The translations under genes and the position numbers were made by a program. The notes under the pieces were generated by a model, which worked only from the letters and a program-made list of their open reading frames with translations, had not been told where the DNA came from and ran no database searches. DNA of 38,843 bases. It comes from Lachnospiraceae bacterium (GTDB taxonomy: Bacteria > Bacillota > Clostridia > Lachnospirales > Lachnospiraceae). The DNA is taken from the NCBI GenBank assembly GCA_910576335.1, contig CAJTIU010000038.1:1-38843 (forward strand). The letters run 5' to 3'. Positions 8,187 to 16,503 of this stretch are shown in pieces; within the stretch, counting starts at the first letter, position 1, and every line of letters starts with the position of its first letter.

Positions 8187-9287
8187 CTATACATTAAACC
8201 TAAACAGCATAATATCGCCGTCCTTTACTATATAATCCTTTCCTTCCAGCCGGATCAGCCCTTTTTCCTTTGCCGCCGCATGAGTGCCGCACGCGATGAG
8301 GTCATCATAAGATATAACCTCCGCGCGGATGAATCCCCGTTCAAAATCTGTGTGAATCTTTCCTGCCGCCTGGGGAGCCTTCGTACCTTCCGTGATAGTC
8401 CATGCCCGCACCTCCGGCTCGCCGGCTGTCAGATAGCTGATCAGCCCCAGGAGACGATAGCTTGCTTTAATCAGTTTTTCCAGTCCTGATTCTTCTAAAC
8501 CAAGATCCTCGAGAAACATCTTTTTTTCGTCATCATCAAGCTCCGCAATCTCCTGCTCAATCTGCGCACATACAATGAATACTTCACTCTTTTCCTGCGC
8601 GGCATATTCACGCACCTTCGCTACGCCTTCATTGCCCGCTGCATCATCCGCAAGGTCATCCTCCGCAACATTCGCAGCATAGATCACAGGCTTTGCCGTA
8701 AGGAGATTATAACCGGCAAGCCAGCCTTCTTCATCTTCGTCCTCTGCCCCGTCAAAAGTCTTTGCAAGTTTTCCTTCCTCAAGATGTGCTTTTACTTTTT
8801 CCAAAAGTGCCAGCTCCTTTGCGGCTGCTTTATCATTTCTCGCCATCTTTGTTGTCTTTGCAATCCTTCGCTCCAGAATCTCCAGATCAGAAAAGATCAG
8901 TTCCAGATTAATGGTCTCTATGTCACGGAGCGGATTAATACTTCCGTCCACATGGACGATATTGCTGTCCTCAAAGCATCTCACTACATGTACGATCGCA
9001 TCTACCTCGCGGATATTGGCAAGAAACTGATTGCCAAGTCCTTCTCCCTTAGAAGCTCCCTTCACCAGCCCGGCAATGTCTACAAACTCAATCGCCGCCG
9101 GGATAATCTTTTTCGTCTGATACATCCTGCCAAGGACATGAAGGCGCTCGTCCGGCACCGTTACAACGCCCACATTCGGGTCTATGGTACAGAACGGATA
9201 ATTTGCAGATTCCGCGCCTGCTTTAGTAAGTGAATTAAATAAGGTACTTTTCCCAACATTCGGAAGTCCTACGATTCCTAGTTTCAT
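8187..9287 (-). CDS. ychF: YchF/Obg-family P-loop nucleotide hydrolase
   Basis: A 366-aa OLA1/YchF-type NTPase that associates with ribosomes and prefers ATP in characterised homologues. It has a P-loop GLPNVGKST (7-15), the switch region [17 protein letters not shown], a helical coiled-coil insertion in the middle, and a C-terminal TGS domain ending in [14 protein letters not shown]. Length is normal. AGGAGGT (9298-9304) precedes the ATG with a 10-nt spacer. Immediately upstream on the same strand is the decayed integrase at 9357, so the gene sits at the border of the AT-rich island and its original upstream region may have been displaced. Confidence 0.96.
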   Translation of the reverse strand: MKLGIVGLPNVGKSTLFNSLTKAGAESANYPFCTIDPNVGVVTVPDERLHVLGRMYQTKKIIPAAIEFVDIAGLVKGASKGEGLGNQFLANIREVDAIVHVVRCFEDSNIVHVDGSINPLRDIETINLELIFSDLEILERRIAKTTKMARNDKAAAKELALLEKVKAHLEEGKLAKTFDGAEDEDEEGWLAGYNLLTAKPVIYAANVAEDDLADDAAGNEGVAKVREYAAQEKSEVFIVCAQIEQEIAELDDDEKKMFLEDLGLEESGLEKLIKASYRLLGLISYLTAGEPEVRAWTITEGTKAPQAAGKIHTDFERGFIRAEVISYDDLIACGTHAAAKEKGLIRLEGKDYIVKDGDIMLFRFNV

Positions 9288-9356
9288 ATTTATATTTACC
9301 TCCTACAAACCTTTAATTTCAAGGGTTTCAGAACACTTACTTTCACAGGTGAGCCA

Positions 9357-9770
9357 TCACTTTTCCACAAGCACCTCTGCTGCCAAGTCGATCTCTTTCT
9401 CGGTAGTATGAACATACAAGTTCATCGTAATTCCAATATTCGAATGGCCCAGCAACATGTGAAATATTTTTAATTTATTTCCAAAACCCTCTTATTCTTT
9501 TCTTTTTGTTTTTCAATATGGCAACCGTTTCCACTGTCAAAGGAACCATGGTTGTACGATAACCCTAATATGCCATATCATAAAAATCTTCTGATAATGT
9601 AGCGGTTTCACATCTGCCAAAGGCATGTTTCCAATTATAGGTTTAATATTCCTTATACTTCCTTCTCAAGAAGCCGTAATACAGTGACTTATATTGTACC
9701 ATACCATTATATCTTTGTGAATATTCAGTTTTAAATTCTTCCACATTTCCTATATTTCTACTGGTTTTAT
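9357..9770 (-). pseudogene. decayed tyrosine recombinase (integrase)
   Basis: No intact frame exists, but integrase pieces are readable on the minus strand in order. From about 9770 there is a degraded N-terminal stretch. Next comes IKPIIGNMPLADVKPLHYQK (core-binding domain) and, one frame over, GYRTTMVPLTVETVAIL. A stop at 9492-9494 follows, then NKLKIFHMLLGHSNIGITMN and LYVHTTEKEIDLAAEVLVEK to TGA at 9357. The last piece carries the GHS box and the catalytic Tyr region (NLYVH). Most of the catalytic domain, including the first Arg and the H-x-x-R box, is deleted. It marks one end of the AT-rich island. Boundaries are approximate. Confidence 0.78.
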
Positions 9771-9780
9771 GAGGAAAACT

Positions 9781-9966
9781 GACCCACCTTAGCAACTGGG
9801 TCTTAAGTAAGTAGACCTTAGCTTCTAGCTTTGCTAGGTGCTAAAGCGAATCAATTTTAATTGAAAGAATGTGTCAATTCTACTCTACAATCAATACTTA
9901 CTTATAGAATAGAGGTAGGGCTTTTTTACAACGTGAATCGAAAAATCTTTTTGCATAAATAACTAT
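9781..9966. other. noncoding, hairpin-rich island segment
   Basis: No gene is seen. GACCCA (9781-9786) pairs with TGGGTC (9797-9802). A few bases on, CTAGC-TTT-GCTAG forms a small perfect hairpin, and a palindromic TCAATTTTAATTGA follows near 9855. Such clusters occur around attachment or transfer-origin sites and in small RNAs. I see no decisive signature for any of these. Confidence 0.3.
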
Positions 9967-10000
9967 AGCCATACGACTTCATCTCTGAAATCATATAGCT
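9967..10000 (-). terminator. 3' stem-loop of the ATPase-nuclease operon
   Basis: In the minus-strand RNA a 14-bp stem forms between the complements of 9987-10000 and 9967-9980, with a 6-nt loop. It has eleven Watson-Crick and three G-U pairs. The same three positions are C-A mismatches in plus-strand RNA, so the hairpin belongs to the minus transcript. It starts 14 nt after the stop codon at 10015. The following tract is only moderately U-rich, so it may be a terminator or an mRNA-stabilising hairpin. Confidence 0.6.
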
Positions 10001-10014
10001 GTATTTATCATTTC

Positions 10015-11499
10015 TTAAACAATGAAAGGCAAGTTACAACTTTTTGCAAAATCATTAAACGCTGATTTTACTTCGTTTATTTCTTCTGGAAGATTCTCTT
10101 TTACGAATTCGACTGTATCTTTTGCTAGTGCCTCGGCCTTGTCTGCCAAAAATTTTGCGCCTTCAGTTCCCGCCTCAACTGCAGTAACATAAGCTTCTGA
10201 TGCAACAACGGTTCCAACAACTCCGCCAACAACTGTGCCTGCTGCAGTTCCTACACCCGGGGCAATTACGGTTCCCACAGCCGCTCCAGCTTTAGCACCT
10301 GCAAATCCTCCTGCAACTGAAGACGCACTGTCGCCTAACTCATACAACAATTCTCCGCCATCGATTTCACCTTTTGCATAATCAATAATTGAATCTGCGG
10401 AATCAACTGCGAAAGTAGCTGCTGCAGCCGGTAAACAACTATTACCTACTCGTTGGAGCAACACTTTAGAAGAACCTTTCATTGATTCTGATACTGCCAT
10501 ACTTACAAATGCTGTGCCATAAGCAACACCACCCGCAATTGTTGTATCTTTTACAATTTCTATTGCGGCTTCTTCACCGGATATTTCTCCATTTATACAC
10601 GCAGAAATATTATCTACACATGACATTGCACAAGTAAGACCAGCTGCAACAACTCCAGATTTTAATCCAACTTCATTCGCAGTACCAAATCGCTCTTTAG
10701 CATTTATCAAGGCTTTCTGAACTGTTGTTTCCTTGGAAGTATTATAGATTTTCTTTAAATCTTCCGGTAACGCATACTCTTTTCCATCCATTGTTATATG
10801 GGGTTCAAAAGATGTCGGTCTTGAAGTCTTGGTTCCATTATAATTAGCTCGCATCTCATAATCTACAGTATGTCCTTCTTGTTTCAACTGAGCTGCAATC
10901 CTTTCTACCTGACGAACTTTACTACCAGTTCCTCGGTTTACTTCCATCGCCTGAGCAAACGTATTTTCTTTACTTGCAGGACCACCAAACTGATTCGGAA
11001 CTCCATGGCCAACTTCGTCTCCCTCCAAATAGAATTTATCTCGTAGCTTTGATACCGAATGATAGCCACCATCTTTTAATCTGATATCAGTTACCTTTGT
11101 TGATATTGTTCTCCCATATGCATCCGTTGTGGCACTGAAATTTCCCTTAGTGATATTAGCATTTGCAGCCAACTCATAATTCGTATTCTTTCCTGCTTCT
11201 GTAAAAGTTCTAAGATAAGGATTACCAGCATCATCATAGCTTGTCTTTAACAACTGATGATTACCAAGGTTTTCTCTTCTCATAGTGATTTTTCCATCTT
11301 GGTAATACTCTATGAAAGGATGCCCTGTATCTGCCTTTCCCCTAAGTACTTCTAGGCCATTACCTTTATCGATTCTTGTGATACCGTAACTTCCATTTTC
11401 CGGTAATACAGAACTTGTAAAATTCTTATGAAAACCAGTAAGCTTTTCACTAATATTAATACCTTCTGGCATAAACGCTTTTTGCTCTATTACATCCAT
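10015..11499 (-). CDS. DNA/RNA non-specific endonuclease with glycine-zipper C-terminus
   Basis: A 494-aa protein. Residues 60-110 look like degenerate YD-type repeats (SYDDAGNPYLRTF). Residues about 120-240 match the Endonuclea_NS_2/EndoG-like fold: DEVGHGVPNQFGGP (161-174, H165 the likely general base), N179 and N188 in the metal-binding stretch, then the YNGTKTSRPTSFEP strand and an ITMDGKEY hairpin. Residues about 310-440 are small-residue-rich with a glycine zipper (GAKAGAAVGT, GTAAGTVVGGVVGTVV), suited to membrane insertion. The C-terminal 45 residues are an acidic helix. There is no signal peptide. The strong site GGGAGGGGGAG lies in the end of the ATPase gene; the gap between the genes is 2 nt. 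It is the last gene of the operon. Toxin or effector is the likely class; target and immunity factor are unknown. Confidence 0.75.
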   Translation of the reverse strand: MDVIEQKAFMPEGINISEKLTGFHKNFTSSVLPENGSYGITRIDKGNGLEVLRGKADTGHPFIEYYQDGKITMRRENLGNHQLLKTSYDDAGNPYLRTFTEAGKNTNYELAANANITKGNFSATTDAYGRTISTKVTDIRLKDGGYHSVSKLRDKFYLEGDEVGHGVPNQFGGPASKENTFAQAMEVNRGTGSKVRQVERIAAQLKQEGHTVDYEMRANYNGTKTSRPTSFEPHITMDGKEYALPEDLKKIYNTSKETTVQKALINAKERFGTANEVGLKSGVVAAGLTCAMSCVDNISACINGEISGEEAAIEIVKDTTIAGGVAYGTAFVSMAVSESMKGSSKVLLQRVGNSCLPAAAATFAVDSADSIIDYAKGEIDGGELLYELGDSASSVAGGFAGAKAGAAVGTVIAPGVGTAAGTVVGGVVGTVVASEAYVTAVEAGTEGAKFLADKAEALAKDTVEFVKENLPEEINEVKSAFNDFAKSCNLPFIV

Positions 11500-11501
11500 A
11501 C

Positions 11502-14500
11502 TTATTCACTCCCCCTCCCAGTTTCCATTGTAAGAACACAACATACTTCTTCAATCTCCCGATAACTTAGCCCTACTGTTTTCTGTTTAATTGCAATTCT
11601 GAGTTCATCAGCTTTTCCATTTAAAACAATGTTTTTAAATTCAGCATCTGAAATCGCAAGCAATGCTTTAACCAAAACTTGAAGATATGCTATTTCTTCT
11701 GTTTTCCAAATCATATTACCTTGAAAAAATAGATACTGCTCAATACATTCAGATATACTATCTTTCATTTTCTTTGGAATATCCAATGCTTTAAGATCGT
11801 TTTTTAGCATTTTTCCTCTATATTGTTCTCTATTAATCCATGGTTGTAATAACATACATAATAATTCTGTTCTTGCTTCTCGTGCAGTCCTAATTAAAAC
11901 TGGATTTTCATACTTATATGTTTCTTCCTTAATCTTCGCTTTATCTACCAATGTAAGAACAGGACTAATCCAGTTATTCTGATATACAACAGCCACGCCA
12001 CTTGGTAATTTAGCGATTTCATTTACCTGTGCAGTCGACAATCCCATAGAACGTCCTACTGCTTCTCTATCATTCGCTTCCGGTGTTCGAAGCACAATCT
12101 TTGTATTGGTATTCTTAATTGCAGCTATATCAACAGATGATGGAGATTGATCTACAATTATAAATCCTTCTCCATGTGTACGAATCTCAGCAATTGTATT
12201 TGTAATCATCTCAACAGATTTTCCAATCAATTCAGATTCTCCGGCAGACGTATTTTTTAATAGATTATGAGCTTCCTCCAAAACCGTAACATGACGTAAC
12301 CCGATATTATTTTCTGTTTTTTGATCTGTACGATATTCATTCAGAATATATACCATCAATCCCATAAGAAGTGCTTTTGTCTCAGAAGATTTCACTCTGC
12401 TGATATCAAAAACACAATTTTCGTCAAACAATTGCTCATATGGGGTCTGCTCTCCTGTAAAAATATACTTATTTAGTCCTACTGAAAGTGATTTTACTCT
12501 TGTTAGCAAAGCACCTCTATAATTCGACTTGATTTCTGCTGCATAATCAGAATTCGTAATCAATTTATCCAACTGTTCCGCAAGAATATCAAAATCCGGA
12601 TATTCTAAATTATCACCCTCAAAAGTTGAAGAACCCAAATCCCATCGAACTGCTTCGTATGCTTTAAGAATGGCATCTTTGAAAAATGCCGGCATAGCAT
12701 CATACATCGGCCAACAAACACTAAAGATTTCTACCAATCCATCAATATGCTCCAACACATGAATGGATTGAGGAAACTTAAAAGGATTGATATTAATCAA
12801 CTGAGCAACATTTGGATTAGTTGAAAATACATTTACATCCGGCAAATGTCCAAACACATCCTTATACTCTCCCTTTGCCGGCTCAATCACAAGGAAAGGT
12901 ACTCGATCTTGTCTCAATTCCATCAACATTTGATATACAGTATTACTCTTTCCCGATCCGGTAGATCCTGTAATAAATGTATGCATGTTAAGACTCTTGT
13001 TATTTAATTCAACAATCTTATCTGTAATCAATCCCATATCAAATACACGACCTAATGTCACTCTGTCCTCTGGGCGATTACTTGCTTCTTTTTCAAACAA
13101 CTGATATGTATTAACTTCTTTTCCAAATTCTGCATGTTCAATTACCGGAAGTCCCGGCACCGTTGAACGAGGTAATCCCAAATGCAATCCTAATTCTTTT
13201 CCGCTAATATTCGTTGATGGAGTAACCATGATATTTCCACCATAGTTAAATAATGGATGAACAAATCTTGATAAATACGTGGTCAAATCTCTATATTCTC
13301 CCATTACTTCAAAATCATTGCTTCTCCAGGAATTGATTGCAGACACTTCTCTTCCGTAATTATCACCATTCATTAAAGAACGATAATTACTGGCTGCTAT
13401 CTCAGAAGCAGACATGTCATCTGATAAGAAATATCCAGCAACACTCCATAATCCATAACTATCATACTCATTCATTTTCTTTAAAGCTTCATCAAGCATA
13501 ACAAGCATATCTGTAACAGCTTTATTTTCTTCTGTAGTTGTCACTCCATTTGTCATCGCCTTACTAATTTGCTTTGTAGGTGCAAGTGAAGAAATAAAAC
13601 TACTAATCTGTCCTCCTGCTTGACCACCTATCTGACCGCCCAACATGGCAGCCGTTCCCGCATTTAATCCTGATCCAAACTTAGCCCCTAACGCAACACC
13701 AACAACTGTTCCTGCAATAGAAATCACCGCATTTGTAATCATGGCAGCCTTCTGTTTTCCATCCATCTCAGCAAAAGACTGACTCTTCGATTCCGTTTCA
13801 CTTCTTGAATCCGAAATTTGTACCTTCTGCAATGGGGATAATGCCGTATACAGCTCTTGATACTGCTTTCTCATTTGTTGTATCTCCCATGCGTTCTTAT
13901 TATCAGCAATAATAACCGCAGTGTATGGACGGCCACTCATTGCAAGGCATAACTTTTCCATTCCCTGTGCAAACTCATTTTCCGGCTGTTCCTTTTCGCG
14001 GCGACTATCTCCCACAACACTGACGGAAGCAACATTATTAAGCCTTTTGATTTTCTCTGAAAGCTCTGCAATCTTTCTTCGGTCTTCATTTTCAATTTTT
14101 ATTCCGGGGAAATGACCAATTAAGGTCTGTTTAAGAGTATCCCCCAAAGTTACTGTAGATCTTTTTTTCAAAGAATCATTTGATTCGTTATTTCTTACAC
14201 CAAGGTAATAATTTGCCCGTTTTCCATCTGAATCAATCAAGAAAAATATTGATGCATTGTATGTTGCCAATGTATTAAACACCGTAGTGAACTTATCCAT
14301 AACCGATTCACCTTTTTGATATACCATCTCAGTAATGCGATATAACCTTACATTATCAATCAAATCTTCTTCTAATGGAGTTATTTCTCCTAATGGCATA
14401 ATCTGCATATCTGAAAGACGTGTAAGATATTTTTTCCTAACGTATTCATCAATTATTTCCAAACGATTTTCTACTGTAATTTCGGACTTGGCAACCAATG

Positions 14501-14534
14501 CATTTTGTTCCGTTTTTACTAATTCTCTCTCCAT
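11502..14534 (-). CDS. HerA/FtsK-superfamily (DUF87-type) ATPase with glycine-zipper segment
   Basis: A 1010-aa predicted hexameric pumping ATPase. Residues 60-240 form an alpha/beta N-terminal domain (SIFFLIDSDGKRANYYLGV; later SGRPYTAVIIADNKNAWEIQ) like the N-terminal region of large VirB4/HerA-type ATPases. Residues 261-312 are a glycine zipper (AGTVVGVALGAKFGSG, GGQIGGQAGGQI) able to cross a membrane. The motor domain has Walker A GSTGSGKS (523-530), VIEPAKGEYKDVFG (549-562), Walker B VTVLEEAH (749-756), the sensor-like IIVDQSPSS (792-800) and R816 in KIVLRTPEA as a possible arginine finger. Such ATPases translocate DNA or protein. The gene starts 2 nt after the coiled-coil gene, with GAGGG overlapping that gene's end, so expression is probably coupled. 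Unlike SIR2-HerA or HerA-NurA pairs, this ATPase itself carries a membrane-type segment. Confidence 0.82.
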   Translation of the reverse strand: MERELVKTEQNALVAKSEITVENRLEIIDEYVRKKYLTRLSDMQIMPLGEITPLEEDLIDNVRLYRITEMVYQKGESVMDKFTTVFNTLATYNASIFFLIDSDGKRANYYLGVRNNESNDSLKKRSTVTLGDTLKQTLIGHFPGIKIENEDRRKIAELSEKIKRLNNVASVSVVGDSRREKEQPENEFAQGMEKLCLAMSGRPYTAVIIADNKNAWEIQQMRKQYQELYTALSPLQKVQISDSRSETESKSQSFAEMDGKQKAAMITNAVISIAGTVVGVALGAKFGSGLNAGTAAMLGGQIGGQAGGQISSFISSLAPTKQISKAMTNGVTTTEENKAVTDMLVMLDEALKKMNEYDSYGLWSVAGYFLSDDMSASEIAASNYRSLMNGDNYGREVSAINSWRSNDFEVMGEYRDLTTYLSRFVHPLFNYGGNIMVTPSTNISGKELGLHLGLPRSTVPGLPVIEHAEFGKEVNTYQLFEKEASNRPEDRVTLGRVFDMGLITDKIVELNNKSLNMHTFITGSTGSGKSNTVYQMLMELRQDRVPFLVIEPAKGEYKDVFGHLPDVNVFSTNPNVAQLININPFKFPQSIHVLEHIDGLVEIFSVCWPMYDAMPAFFKDAILKAYEAVRWDLGSSTFEGDNLEYPDFDILAEQLDKLITNSDYAAEIKSNYRGALLTRVKSLSVGLNKYIFTGEQTPYEQLFDENCVFDISRVKSSETKALLMGLMVYILNEYRTDQKTENNIGLRHVTVLEEAHNLLKNTSAGESELIGKSVEMITNTIAEIRTHGEGFIIVDQSPSSVDIAAIKNTNTKIVLRTPEANDREAVGRSMGLSTAQVNEIAKLPSGVAVVYQNNWISPVLTLVDKAKIKEETYKYENPVLIRTAREARTELLCMLLQPWINREQYRGKMLKNDLKALDIPKKMKDSISECIEQYLFFQGNMIWKTEEIAYLQVLVKALLAISDAEFKNIVLNGKADELRIAIKQKTVGLSYREIEEVCCVLTMETGRGSE

Positions 14535-14536
14535 AA

Positions 14537-16153
14537 CTACCCTCTTTCAATTTTCTCTAATCGATCTTTAAACGTAACCAACCAGTCATTATCTGCTTGA
14601 AGCATTCTTTCATCCTCTGACAGTTGACAGGCTATCTCATTTTTCTCCTCCACCTTGTGCTCATGTAACTGCAATAATTTCTCATGATATTTTTTTGCAA
14701 GTCTTTCATAGTAATTTTGTAAATTTTTCTGGCTTTCGATTATATAGTTATCTACAACAGGGATAATTGTTTCGATCGCCTTTTCTCTCCATTTCTCACA
14801 ACGACAAGTCACTACTAAGACTAGCTCTTTCGGTTCTGAAGAAGCCTTAAAGAAATTCAGCAGATCTTTTTTCTCTTCGTAACGTTCTTCTTTTAATCCC
14901 ACCAAAATTTCTTTTATACCAGTAATTTCTGGTTTGCTTGGCATATCCAAAACCACACCCTCTGGCTTATATTCCGAGTCTAATGGCTGCTGTAGATAAA
15001 TTTCATTAAATTCTTTCTCAATCCTACTCTTTTCATACTGATAATATGTAATCGCTTTCTCAAAGAACTCGCCTGTGCATCTAATCAATTCCTGCTCATA
15101 TTCTGTAGCATTCTTGTCAATTTCAGCTTCTCCAACAACTTTTGTCTTACGGCTCTTCCAGTTTTTTATTCTATCTTCTATTTCAGCTTTCAAGTCATTG
15201 AATTGGGTAGCACCTATATAATTGTCCAAATCAACAAAACGACCATCTGATTCTTTTATTTCCTCTATAATTCCTTCCAACTTTGAAATCTGATAATAAA
15301 CTTCTGCATTTTCAATAGCGCTCTGTTCATTCTTCTCTTTTAAACGAACCTCCATCGTATTAACTTCACATTTGACAACTCGAATTACTTCACTAACATA
15401 TGCAACCATAGGATAGTTCTTAATGTACATTGCTACATTGCCATCATCGATACTTGATATTAGCTGAGGTTCATCTATCCCTAAGTCACGAATAAAACGA
15501 ATCGCATAGTCTTTATCCAAAGCAGGTGAAATATAAAAAAACAATTGATTCTGTTCTATATCTTTTCTAGCTAACAATTCTACCAATTCACTTCTGAATC
15601 GTTTTATTGTACTTTCTTCTACTACAAATATAATCGGTACATATGTAGGGTTTGTACCCGCTATTTCTTCTACATCATTCACATTCTCAAGAGCAAACGG
15701 TAAGTCTTTTGCTACTTCATCCATGCCTCGTACTAAAATGCATGAAAAAGTTTCCTCAAATAAACCTTTGTTGGCATCATAAAAAATATCAAAATCGAAC
15801 TGCCTATTTCTTTCTTCTTTTAACCACGCAATCATCTCATTTATTTCATTACTTTTTACTTCTGCATCTTCTAATTCATTACGCATAATAAGACGCACCT
15901 GTTCTTGTGTAACACCCAGTTGTGCAAATGCCTGATTTAATTTCTGAAAATCATATTCTGTTCCCGAAAAAAACAAATCAAAATCATATCCATTCATTTC
16001 GTCATAAAATATGCTTGGAACATTCTTTACCCAATCAGATAATAATTGATTTTCATATTTTTCGATTTGACTGTTAATTTTGGGTCTCTGACCATTAAAC
16101 TTAACATCCGTTTCTAACAAGTATGGATTGTGCTGCAACTCTGCACTTATCAT
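14537..16153 (-). CDS. unknown coiled-coil protein, first gene of the ATPase-nuclease operon
   Basis: A 538-aa protein that I do not recognise. Residues 1-250 look globular and alpha/beta (YDFDLFFSGTEYDFQKLNQA; YVPIIFVVEESTIKRF; LFFYISPALDKDYAIRF). Residues about 250-390 and 405-538 are long charged helices, probably coiled coils (EVRLKEKNEQSAIENAEVYY; NLQNYYERLAKKYHEKLLQL). No signal peptide, transmembrane segment or catalytic motif is evident. The ATG at 16153 is chosen because AAGGAGAT (16163-16170) lies 9 nt before it; an upstream in-frame ATG at 16180 lacks a ribosome binding site. As lead gene, coupled to the ATPase, it is plausibly the adaptor, regulator or structural partner, or the protein that restrains the nuclease. 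This is inference. Confidence 0.7.
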   Translation of the reverse strand: MISAELQHNPYLLETDVKFNGQRPKINSQIEKYENQLLSDWVKNVPSIFYDEMNGYDFDLFFSGTEYDFQKLNQAFAQLGVTQEQVRLIMRNELEDAEVKSNEINEMIAWLKEERNRQFDFDIFYDANKGLFEETFSCILVRGMDEVAKDLPFALENVNDVEEIAGTNPTYVPIIFVVEESTIKRFRSELVELLARKDIEQNQLFFYISPALDKDYAIRFIRDLGIDEPQLISSIDDGNVAMYIKNYPMVAYVSEVIRVVKCEVNTMEVRLKEKNEQSAIENAEVYYQISKLEGIIEEIKESDGRFVDLDNYIGATQFNDLKAEIEDRIKNWKSRKTKVVGEAEIDKNATEYEQELIRCTGEFFEKAITYYQYEKSRIEKEFNEIYLQQPLDSEYKPEGVVLDMPSKPEITGIKEILVGLKEERYEEKKDLLNFFKASSEPKELVLVVTCRCEKWREKAIETIIPVVDNYIIESQKNLQNYYERLAKKYHEKLLQLHEHKVEEKNEIACQLSEDERMLQADNDWLVTFKDRLEKIERG

Positions 16154-16290
16154 TGCACTTTCATCTCCTTTGCTTTTCATACTTATCAGTATTTATTCTC
16201 ACACCTATAATTTTCTTTGCTTTTTTCAATGGTATCTATAAAAGCATATATCTTACCATATAGAAAATAAATAAACGTTCATATACAAAA

Positions 16291-16319
16291 ATTATACCCT
16301 ATCAAAATTTTGTTTTCAA
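16291..16319 (-). promoter_or_regulatory. promoter of the coiled-coil/ATPase/nuclease operon
   Basis: On the minus strand there is a -35 TTGAAA (16314-16319), a 17-bp spacer and a -10 TATAAT (16291-16296), giving a leader of about 130 nt. This is one of the best sigma-A-type promoters in the window. It shows the operon has its own start of transcription. Confidence 0.7.
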
Positions 16320-16366
16320 TCCCATTTATTTACATGTTAGCTTGGTTTTTCAATCTTTAGTTTATA

Positions 16367-16395
16367 GTGACAATAATTTGGAAATGTGATAAAAT
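16367..16395 (+). promoter_or_regulatory. promoter of the secreted DUF5050-like gene
   Basis: On the plus strand there is a -35 GTGACA (16367-16372), a 17-bp spacer and a -10 TAAAAT (16390-16395). The start would be about 100 nt before the ATG at 16504. The -35 boxes of this promoter and of the divergent operon are about 50 bp apart, so one regulator could reach both. GTAACAG (16459-16465) and CTGTTAC (16481-16487) form a 7-bp dyad in the leader. Confidence 0.5.
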
Positions 16396-16503
16396 TACAG
16401 AAATTGTTCCTGCAATTATTATTTCTTTTGTAGAGCAATTTAAAATAAAATATTACAAGTAACAGAACAGCTTGTGTATACTGTTACAACGAGGAGGAAA
16501 GCT

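Noticed and set aside
11502-14534. Reading the HerA-like ATPase as a conjugation coupling protein or VirB4
   Set aside because: No relaxase, pilus or other mating-pair genes are nearby, and the partner is a nuclease. The conjugation role cannot be excluded but has no support here.
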